This document shows, piece after piece, positions 8,952 to 18,300 of a DNA stretch of 64,000 nt. The stretch covers positions 248,001 through 312,000 of the forward strand of contig CALQKH020000003.1 of NCBI GenBank assembly GCA_943331105.2, read 5' to 3'. The stretch is from Akkermansia muciniphila (GTDB lineage Bacteria; Pseudomonadota; Gammaproteobacteria; Burkholderiales; Burkholderiaceae_C). The position numbers and the translations under genes are program-made. The number at the start of each line of letters is the position of its first letter. The stretch's first letter is position 1. Under the pieces are notes generated by a model, which did not search any database, was not told the origin of the DNA, and saw nothing but the letters and a program-made list of their open reading frames with translations.

Positions 8952-11057
8952 TCAAAATCCACCTTCTCTGACCAGAACCGACATGACTTGTCTTAGATAA
9001 CGCGCCAACGGACTGGCCCAATCGGCATGAATCATCAACTTGCCGCGCCATGACAAGTCCTGCATGTCCTCTGGCATGTCTTGCAACTCCAGCGTGACGC
9101 GGTAGACAGCACGTTCGGGCACCAACACCCCATTTTTTTCGCGGGTGACCACGTGCCCGCCCAGTACACTGGCCAGCTCTCGCCGAGGCAAAGTTCGCGC
9201 AGCGTCTTGATCGATGGCCACCACCTTGAGGTGCAGCATCTTGCCCGTCACGCTGTCCACCCAAAAAGTAGCCCGCTGTCCCACTTGCACCCGGTCCGCG
9301 TCGTCTTCTTCCAACCAGGTTTCAACCCGCCAGCTTGTGCCTTGTTTGACCAACACCCCCAGCTGCTCTTTCTTGCTCACCCATTGGCCTGCAGCCAAGT
9401 CAGGGTCGCTCATGAAAAAGTGGCCCGCATAAGGCGCGCGCGGTTGAAACTGACTGCGCTCAGCCTGCGCGCCTTGCCACTCGGCTTGGGTGGTGGCCAG
9501 TGTCTGCTCGGTCACACGCCAGCGTTTGCGCATCTCTTCGTCAAAACCTGCAATGGCCGCTTGTTGCCGCTGCTGATCCAGGCGCACCGACAACACGTTT
9601 TCACGCCCCACCAAGTCCGGCACTTGCAAAGTGACCAAGGAGCTGCCTGCTGGGGCCAAGGCCCCATGAGCCCAATGCAAGGCTTCCACGCGCGCGCCCA
9701 CAGGCGCATGGATTGGCCAGGTATCCACCGGCCTGAGCACCGCACTGGCCGTGATGCGTCCAGGCCAGGGCAAGGCCAATAACAAGATCAGCAGCAACAA
9801 AGCCAAAACACTGTGACGGGTGCGCCGCTGCATGCGAATGCGTGGCCACAACTGTTGCCACACGCGCAGCTCCGAACGGATAGGCCAAAGGATGAACCAG
9901 GCAATCTCGACTGCAAACAACAGCAAGCCCAAGACTTTGAAAAAGAACACATACACCAGCACGGCAATGCCCAAAAACAGCACCAGCCGGTAAATCCAAG
10001 TCGCCCAAGCAAACGCGATCATGGTGCGTGCCGCCGATGGCGCAAAGTGTTCAGGGGGCGCATCGCCCAGGCCAAACAGCCACTCTCGCAATTTCCAGCG
10101 GGCCAGGGCAAAACTGCGGCCATGCAGATTGGGCATGTCCAGTGCGTCCATCACAATGAAGTAGCCGTCAAAACGCATGAACGGGCTGGCGTTGATGGCC
10201 AACGTGGCCACCCAACTGGTGGTTGACAACACAAACGCCGCCGATTGCAAGCCCCCCTCGGGCAACAGCGCCCAAGCCAGGGTGGCCCAGACCGCCACCA
10301 CCAACTCGGTGGCAATGCCGGCACTGGCCACACGCAGTCGGTCAAATCGGTTGGTCAAGCGCCAAGTCTCGTTGGTATCGGTGTAAGCCACAGGCCACAT
10401 CACCAAAAATGCCACGCCCATGGCCGGCACCCGACACCCATAGTGCTTGGCCGTGAAAGCATGGCCCAACTCATGCAAAAACTTCACGCAAAACAGCGCC
10501 ACCCCATAGGCCATCAAACCTTCCAGGTTGAAGGTATCGACCAACGAAGCCGTGAACACATCCCAGCGCCGCACCACCTGAGTAAGTCCGGCCAACAAAG
10601 CCACCACCGTCAACCATGCAAAGCTGGACGACCCAAACCAACGCGCCAGCGGCAACCAGTGCGACAACCAGGCATCGGGCTGGATGAGCGGCACCCTGAA
10701 AAACAAATAGTGATGCAACAACCACTTCAAGGGCGTGCCCTGCACACGGGCCAACTGCTCGGCCATTTTGCGCGGCCCATCGGGACCAACACTGCGCACC
10801 AAATGGTGCTGCACCAAAAACTGCACCACCTGCAATACATCGTCAGAGGTCAAGGCCAAAGTGGTTTTGGCCGAGACATCCGCCGCGATCTGGGTCGGAT
10901 CGTCCATGAACCAGCGTTGCATGATTTGCAAGGTCGGCCAATCGATCCGAAAGAACTGGTTGCGCACCGGGTCGTGCAGCGTCCAGCTCGGTTGGCCATC
11001 GGGCAAGCTGGGGCCCGGTATCAAGTCCAGTTCTTCGCGCAGACGCGGCAGGGCCAT
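8952..11057 (-). CDS. M50 site-2 protease fused to HlyD-like periplasmic adaptor
   Basis: A 701-residue inner-membrane protein with three parts. Residues 1-110 are soluble, with a winged-helix/PqqD-like look (FFRIDWPTLQIMQRW). Residues 140-430 hold several membrane segments and an M50 site: His195, Glu196 and His199 in FLHELGHAFTAKHYG, and the third metal ligand Asp297 in NASPFMRFDGYF. Residues 430-701 form a periplasmic adaptor: beta-barrel and lipoyl-like halves (HAPVGARVEALHWAHG), a helical stretch, then VETWLEEDDADRVQVGQRATFWV. The start lies three bases after the upstream adaptor stop. It is the last gene of the LEPR-XLL-type export operon; family context suggests it takes part in maturing or exporting the giant protein. 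Which bond it cuts is unknown. Confidence 0.85.
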   Translation of the reverse strand: MALPRLREELDLIPGPSLPDGQPSWTLHDPVRNQFFRIDWPTLQIMQRWFMDDPTQIAADVSAKTTLALTSDDVLQVVQFLVQHHLVRSVGPDGPRKMAEQLARVQGTPLKWLLHHYLFFRVPLIQPDAWLSHWLPLARWFGSSSFAWLTVVALLAGLTQVVRRWDVFTASLVDTFNLEGLMAYGVALFCVKFLHELGHAFTAKHYGCRVPAMGVAFLVMWPVAYTDTNETWRLTNRFDRLRVASAGIATELVVAVWATLAWALLPEGGLQSAAFVLSTTSWVATLAINASPFMRFDGYFIVMDALDMPNLHGRSFALARWKLREWLFGLGDAPPEHFAPSAARTMIAFAWATWIYRLVLFLGIAVLVYVFFFKVLGLLLFAVEIAWFILWPIRSELRVWQQLWPRIRMQRRTRHSVLALLLLILLLALPWPGRITASAVLRPVDTWPIHAPVGARVEALHWAHGALAPAGSSLVTLQVPDLVGRENVLSVRLDQQRQQAAIAGFDEEMRKRWRVTEQTLATTQAEWQGAQAERSQFQPRAPYAGHFFMSDPDLAAGQWVSKKEQLGVLVKQGTSWRVETWLEEDDADRVQVGQRATFWVDSVTGKMLHLKVVAIDQDAARTLPRRELASVLGGHVVTREKNGVLVPERAVYRVTLELQDMPEDMQDLSWRGKLMIHADWASPLARYLRQVMSVLVREGGF

Positions 11058-11060
11058 GGC

Positions 11061-12395
11061 TCAAAGCCCCAAGTAAGCGCGCACCGTGGCCCAAGGGCGC
11101 CGGAACATCCAATACGCCAGCGGCACCCACCCCCCCTGAAGCTTGGCCGTGCCCTTCAGACCCACGCGGTGTGCGGTCTTGCCCGACAGCGCCGCACGCA
11201 CGCGGTAGGCATACGCCCCATCGGGGCGCTGCACCGCTTCGTGCGCCATGTAGCGCAAGGTCGCTGTCACTGGCGACAGAGGGCTGGCACTCAGGTACAA
11301 GCTCACCTCATCGCCCACCTCCAGACGCACCGCATCGGCCATCGGGACCCAAGCCTCCACCTCCACATCGTCCAAAATGGCGATCCGCAAAATGCGCTCT
11401 CCCGTGGCCACGGGTTTACCGATCCACTCCGACGGATCGTCCATCAACACCACCCCTGCTTGCGGCGCCAACACACGGGCGCGCGTCAGCTGCTCTTGCA
11501 GATAGTCAATCTCGGCCCGGCGCTCCTCAATCTTGCCCAGCAGCAAACCCAACTGGGGTTTGGCGCGCGCATCGCTCAGCGCCATCTGGCTGGTCTGGCG
11601 GTAATCGGTCTGGGCTGTGGCCAACGCTTGCACCGCCACATCCCGCCGCGACTGGATGACCATTTCGTCAAAGCTGAACAGCGGTTGTTGGGCTTGAACC
11701 GGCTGATTGGGCTGGATGTGAAACACATCAATCACCCCGTCCAGTGGCGCGCGAATGACCAAGGGACTGGAGGGCACCAACTCACCCGGCGCCAACACCG
11801 TCAAACGCACAGGCCAGCCCATCACGGCCAACAACAGCAACACCACCAGCAAACGCCGCTGCCGCCACCAAGGGCGGTCCGCCTGCCAAGCCAAAGCTTT
11901 GGACAAGCGACCCCGCCAACCCCGCAAACGGGCCATGCGCGGCCGGTGCATCGCCGCAAAGGCGTGCCACCAAACCTCAGACCATTCGTGCATGGCCTCT
12001 GTGGCCACTTGCGACCAAGACTCGTCGGACACAAAAACCGCACCACCCGTCACACCCGGTGCGCTCGAAGCCAGCCACAGCCCGTTTTCTGGCCACCACT
12101 GCGCCCACTGATCGGCCAACTCTGGGGGCAAATCCAGTGCACTGAACAATCGCGGGCCATCGCTGCCCATGGTCTGCAGATGGCGGGCCACCGCGTCCAA
12201 CCACTGCGCATAGGGCACATTGGCATCCACCTGCACCACGCCCGACAGACTCCACACGCCCTCATCGGCCAACCAAAGCGCCGCCTGGCGGTAGTGCGCC
12301 AGATCGAGCGTGTCGTTGACCAACAAAAACCCGAGTTCGCGGTCAGACCCGGCCTGCCGTGATCGGCGAGCCAGCTCAGACAAAGCGCCCATCAT
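11061..12395 (-). CDS. Membrane-anchored HlyD-like adaptor with N-terminal soluble (GAF-like) domain
   Basis: A 444-residue protein. Residues 20-155 look like a GAF-type cytoplasmic domain (LGFLLVNDTLDLAHYRQAALW, residues about 21-41, with a second half around GLWLASSAPG). One membrane segment lies at about 181-197 (LLVVLLLLAVMGWPVRL). The rest is a membrane-fusion adaptor: lipoyl-like RAPLDGVIDVFHIQPNQPV, a coiled coil around LLGKIEERRAEIDYLQEQL, the returning ARVLAPQAGVVLMDD strand, and a beta-barrel. Its ATG overlaps the stop of the giant-protein gene as ATGA (12395-12392) and it is followed after three bases by the M50 fusion. The likely job is to link an inner-membrane complex to the outer-membrane factor. 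The GAF assignment is tentative. Confidence 0.82.
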   Translation of the reverse strand: MMGALSELARRSRQAGSDRELGFLLVNDTLDLAHYRQAALWLADEGVWSLSGVVQVDANVPYAQWLDAVARHLQTMGSDGPRLFSALDLPPELADQWAQWWPENGLWLASSAPGVTGGAVFVSDESWSQVATEAMHEWSEVWWHAFAAMHRPRMARLRGWRGRLSKALAWQADRPWWRQRRLLVVLLLLAVMGWPVRLTVLAPGELVPSSPLVIRAPLDGVIDVFHIQPNQPVQAQQPLFSFDEMVIQSRRDVAVQALATAQTDYRQTSQMALSDARAKPQLGLLLGKIEERRAEIDYLQEQLTRARVLAPQAGVVLMDDPSEWIGKPVATGERILRIAILDDVEVEAWVPMADAVRLEVGDEVSLYLSASPLSPVTATLRYMAHEAVQRPDGAYAYRVRAALSGKTAHRVGLKGTAKLQGGWVPLAYWMFRRPWATVRAYLGL

Positions 12396-15300
12396 CCGGC
12401 GCGCACCCGCACGGGCGCAGACTCACGCACAGCTGCAGCCTCACGGGCTGGAGCAGCCTCACGCACAGGCGCCTTGTGCGCCCCATCGGCCACACGCACC
12501 AAAGTGATCTGACGCTTGCCCGCCATCTTCAGCTTCTCGGAGAAACTGTCGCGGCTTTGCGCTTGCGGCGCCGTTTGCTCACCAATGAACATCTGGAACA
12601 TCGCCACCGCTTCGCGGCCATCGTCGTCACGCGCCAAAACCTTCAAATCCAGCTTGCCCTTAAAGCCCGCAGGTGGCGTGACGATGAAGACACCGGTGGC
12701 CGGTTCAAACTGCACCCAACTGGGCAAATTGCTGTCGTCCGATTGCTTGGCTTGGAGCCTGATCACGGCATCCTTGCTCGAATGGATGAATGCGTCAAAA
12801 GGCAGGCTGATCCGGGTCGTGACGTTGGTGGACTGAATGAACTGATCCGTCACGCCCTGGAAAAGATTCAACCCCACTGGCGCTGTCTCGCTCACAGGAA
12901 TCTGGTAACCAGAGCCACTGGTCACCGCATCGGGCATGGACATGGGAGGATCGGCACGACCCAAAGTCTGAGCCAAAGGCGTCAGCGCCGAAGCGAAAGA
13001 CTGCGCAGGCACGACCACCGGGAGTGGCGCGACCAGCGCAGCAGGCGGTGCTGCGGGCACAGAGGGTGCCGGTGGCGTGGGTGGCAAGGCAGCGGGCTTG
13101 AGGCCGTCATCGTCACCTGGCCCAGAAGGGTTGGCCCCCAAAAGGTCATAGATGCGGCCATTGCCATCATCCAAGATGGTACTGGTGTCGCTGCCGCTCT
13201 TGCCACCGGTGACCGTCGCCGTCAAGCGGAAGTCCTCTGGCCCTTCAAAGTTGCTATCAGACACGGTAGGCACCCTGACAAAGAAGGACGTGATACCCGC
13301 GGGCAACATGATCTTGCCGTTGACCACGGGCAGATCAACCACTGAACCATTGTTCAGGTAATAGGCCGTGATGGCTGTGCTGTAGTCATTGTCTGTGGCG
13401 CGCTCATTGCTCAACACCAGACTGATCTCGGTGGGGCCGTTTTTGGCCGCTTCCAGTTCGATTTTGAATACCGCGTTGGAGCCCTCGCTCACATCATCGA
13501 GGCCGGAAACAGTGATGGCACGGTCGTCGTCAAACCCCGCACCTGGGCCGGTGCCCTCGTTGGCATCGGTGATGTCACCATCGCCGTTGCGGTCCATGCG
13601 GCCCGTGCCGTCATCGGTGATCGTGTCGGCCGCTGTGCTTGTGGTGGCACTGTTGGTGGCGTAGCTCGCTGTGAGCGTGAAGGTCTCTGCTCCTTCAAAC
13701 GGGCTGTCTTGCTCGCTGGCGATGTTCACCCGCACCAAGATCGTCCCTGAAACCGGTACCGTCGGGCGGTCACCACCCGAGCCATTCCAGCTGTAGGTCG
13801 TCCAGCTCGTTCCACCATTGGTGGAGTACTCAAAACTGAACCCGCTGATCGTGGCGTTGGCCGTGCTCGCATCGCTGTCATTGCCCAGCGCCAAATTCAC
13901 AGCGTACCCGACCACACCCGTCACCGTGAACGTTGCATACGGTGAGGCTTCGTTGAACACCACCCCACCGACCACACTCAGCGTGCGGTCGTCGTCATAA
14001 GCACCACTTGTCGCATCGCCAGGAATCAGCAACGAACCATCGTCGTAGATCGTCCCTGAGGCTATCGAGGTGGTCACCGTCAACGCCACGCTCGTGTTGG
14101 TGGTTGCAGCCGTGATGGTTGCCACCACCGTCTCCGCGCCCTCAAAAACCGTGTCTCCAACCGGGTCCACCGTGAAAAAGCTGGATATTTGACCGGCAGC
14201 AATGCTCAACACGAAATCGCCAGAGCCATTAGGGCTGATCAGCGCTCCTGCAGCATCCTTCAACAAGTAATCACTTGGGTTTGCGGCTCCGCTCAAACGG
14301 ATCGTGACCGAGGAAGCTGTTGGCAATGCATCACCGATCAGGTTGACCCTGAAGATCATGGCCGTTGTTTCGCTGCCATCGCCCTCGGATATGCCCGCAG
14401 GACTGACTTCAATCGCCACTGTGGGCAGCAAAGTGACGCCCGTGATGGTGAAAGTGAGGTCACTGGTGCTGGTACCACCGTTGCCATCGCTGATGGTGTA
14501 CGACACCGTTTGTGTGGCCGACTCTCCTTGGTTGAGGTAATCAAAAGCCCCGTTGGCATTGAAAGTGAAAGCACCCGCGGCGTTGATTGAGACCGTGGCA
14601 CCTGAAGCCAGCGTCAACAGCGTATTGCCAGTTGCAGCAACGCCTTGGCCGCCAATGCCGATGACTGTGAGCGCATGGCCGTCTGGGTCTGTATCGGCAT
14701 CCGGATTAGTGATTGAATTGCCTGCGATAGGGGTCGATTCATTGGCCGTGTAGGCATTGGGGCGAGCCACGGGCGCATTGTTCGCTACAGTGGCGGGTAC
14801 CCTGATGTCGTCGTTGCTGCTGTCACTGCCGTCATTCGGGTCGGTGTAGGACGCCAGCAAAACCGCGCCAGCTGCCAGACTGTTGAATGGCGAGGGCAAT
14901 GCCGCTTGAAAGACACCCGTGTTGGCACCCGTTTGCGTCAACGTCACGGTGGCACCGTTGACAGTGGCCGTCACGGTTTTGCCTGCAACAGAACTGGCTT
15001 CGTCCAGGTCGGTCACCCGCAGGTGAGCAGGGGCACCGGCGCTGTAGTTGGCCCCAGCATCCGCGCCAGCAGACGTGATGAACTGGGTGATGGAGGGCGT
15101 ACCCAAGTCCCGTGCCGTCACGATGAAACTGCCAGTGGCCACATCGCTGATGGTGTTTTCGTAGCCTTCGGCCGCTGTGGCCGTGATGGTGTACTCACCG
15201 ATCTGGTTCAGAGTCTGCCAAACATATTCGAAAATTTTGTAGGTATCGCCTGCAGCTGGACTCCCCACGACGCTCGCAGAAACAGGCGTCACCATGCCCA

Positions 15301-18300
15301 GGTCACCGGTCACACCCGGGCCATCGATCGACAATTTCAAGCTGGTGATGTCGTAGGCACCAAAAGGATCCATGACCTTGACGCGAAGGTAAACCGTGCC
15401 ACCGGCGTCTATGCTGCCAGTGCTAATCTGGTTGCCACCCACCGAGAAAGGTCGGTCAAAGAAACCGATTTCCTGCACACCCGCAACCACGCCATTATTT
15501 TCTGTGACGCCATCGTTATCGCTGTCTACGCCATCCACATCGACCACCTGGATGACATTGGTCACCGGCAAATCGATCCGAGAAGGGGTCGTGCTGCTGT
15601 CGTAGTCGATTTGGAAGCTGGAACTGGCCACATTGTTGGTGATGACCAATTTGACGCTGGCCCCCTTGGGAATCGTCAAACCAGAACTGAGTTCGCCACT
15701 CCACGTCAAGGTGCCAACGCCGGATGTGGAAGTGGTTTCGCTGTAGGTGGCAGAGCCCAAAGAGGCTATCGTTACCTCTGACCCACTGGCTGAATAAGTC
15801 AATGCCGCAGTGATGCCCGCATAGGTACCGCTGGTCAGACCCGTTTCGGCGCGCACGAAGGTGGTGACATTCACCAACCCGGACGCAGGAAGACCGATGG
15901 CAGTGGCCATCGGGATGGCTTGGGTGAAAGTGCCCGGTGCAGCAACACCGCCGGAGGCAGGCGAAATAGAAATGTTGTCAATATAGACATCATCAGAGTT
16001 GCGGGAAGATGCCAAAGTGAAGCGAATAAAACGTGTCCCAACAGGCAAGGTGCTCTGAGAAACGGCCACAACGCCGTTCTGGTTCCCAGAGATGGCTGAA
16101 TTACTGGGGTAGCTCGTGAAATCACTCTCAGTGCCGCCTGAGTTGCGAAAGCCCTTCACCGTACCCGCGAGCACCCAACTGCTGCCGTTGGCCGAATACT
16201 CCACCCGCAAGCCTGTATCTCCGCTGTCCAAGCCACGCAATTGGTAATCAAAATCAATGCTCGATGCTGCCGTCAAGGCTGCAAACTCGCGCGTCAGGGA
16301 TCTGGGGGAACCACTCGAGCCTCCGCCATTGAGCTGCAAAGCAAAATTACCTGTGGTGGTGATGTTGGGCAAGATCCGCACGTTATCTGACGTTGCATCT
16401 TGCGTGCTGTCTGACTCGATCCAACTGCCTATCCAACCTGTACCGCCATTCAGCGCAGCGGAAGAAAAACTTTCTTCGCTGGAAGACGTGCTGGCAGACA
16501 CAACAATGGCCGCAGTCCTGTCGGTATCTGTGTCCGAATGACTGGCATCACCTGGTGCATGCCGATCTAGATCGCCCGTACGATCACCACTGACCGCATC
16601 GGCTGACAAATACAAACTCTTGATGAAAGTGACCGTTGCGGTGTCGCGGTTTGGCAGGGTCCCCGGAGTGGTCGGGTTGTCGGTCGATGTACCGGTGACC
16701 GGGTCGGTGTAGTCGACCTGCAGAACATGGCCCAAAGCCGTTCTCAATTTACCTGAGTTGTTCGCTGCATCCGTGGCCAATGTGGTGGTGAGCAAGGTGC
16801 CTTGAAAAACACCGTTGACGCTGTCCGTTCTGGTCAGCGTGACTACTTCGCGCTCATTGGTGGTGGTGTTGATCACGGTCACCTGCAAGCTGGTGCGTGA
16901 AGCTTGATCGGCATCCGTGACCCGAATCCCCAGCGTGCTGCCCTCAGTGAAGTTCACACGTGTGCTGTCAAAGGTCGAATTGAAAAAATCCACCCTGCCA
17001 TCGGTTGGCGTTGGCGGCGGTGCTGCTACGCCAACCGCAGTTTTCAAATTGGTGTTGGTACCCGATGTGTAGGTGGTTGGCGTGATGCCCCAATTGATGG
17101 CGTTGTCAATGCCCAGTGCACTGCCCGTTTGACCTGAGGTCGGATCACTGTAGGTGACTTGAATGGTTTCACCACTCAACAGTTTCAATGTGCCGTTGTT
17201 ATTGGTGGTGTCCGTGCCGTTGGTGAGCAATGTGTTTTGAAAAATGCCCGTGTTGGCGCCTGTTTCAGTCAAGGTCACTGACTCAGTTTCACTTGAATTG
17301 GTTTTCGCCACCGTGACCGTCACTGTTTCAGCGGCAGCAGCGTTTTTGTTTTGATCGCCATCCACCACCCGCAAACCCAGGGTGTTGCCGCTCTCGAAAC
17401 TGGCCGCTGTGGCCGAAAAATCAGACCGCATGAAGAAAACTTCACCATCTGTCACATTGACGTTAAGTGGTATTACATTTTCCTTGGACTTGGAAACCCC
17501 TGTTCCCGTCATGTTCACGCTGTTGGTGATGGTGTAATCCGAGTCCGACAAAGCTTTGTTGATGGAGCTGCGCACGGTCACGCGGTAAGTGATTTCAACC
17601 GCAGCGCCCCGCTGAAGACCATCGTTCGTGCCGGCGGTGCGGGGATCAAAGTCACTGATGCTGTAACCCACGCTGGTGAACAACGATGGCGTGCCTGTCA
17701 GCGAGGTATTGGCCGTCGTGCCGTCAATACCCGTGCCATCGCCTGCATAAATGGTCTGCAAGCCCCCTTCAATCTTCCACGCCCTGGTGCCATCGGGCCT
17801 GAAAACGGTCAACACCATGCTGTCCTGAACATAGGTGGCACTGTCGGTCGGCGTGACCGCGTCTTTGAGGACCACATTGAACAAGTCAATCACGGCTCGG
17901 TTGGTCAAGCGCACGGTGTACTTGACCTCTTCACCCAACTCTACGGTGGTGTTGGTATCGGCAGGGTTGTTCTCAACCGACTCTTTGCTGAGCACGTAAT
18001 CAGGGAAGGGGGTCACCGTGGTGCCCATGTCCAAGTAGGGTGTACCCGGTCCAGCAATGGAGGGGTCTTCACCCCAAGCGGCTGTTAACAGCGTGCCGTC
18101 CAAGGTGTAAACAGTCAAGCCTGTTTGGTCTTTGTCTGAAGTGTCGAAAAGCCGGTAAGACTGTAATTTGTTAACCGCAAAACGGGTGCGCGCCGGGTCA
18201 TTCGCAGTTGCAGCAGTGACGGTGCCAGAGATCAAATTACCCGCACCATCTCTGAGCTGAACCGTCGTGCTGTCCACATAGATCCAAGCATTGTTAACAG

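Noticed and set aside
10245-12362. 705-codon plus-strand open frame over the M50 and adaptor genes
   Set aside because: Antisense to two genes with strong motifs; very rich in His, Gln, Pro and Arg with no family signature.
12392-14500. RTX type I secretion signal on the giant LEPR-XLL-like protein
   Set aside because: No GGxGxD nonapeptide runs were found; the repeats are Calx-beta and Ig-like.
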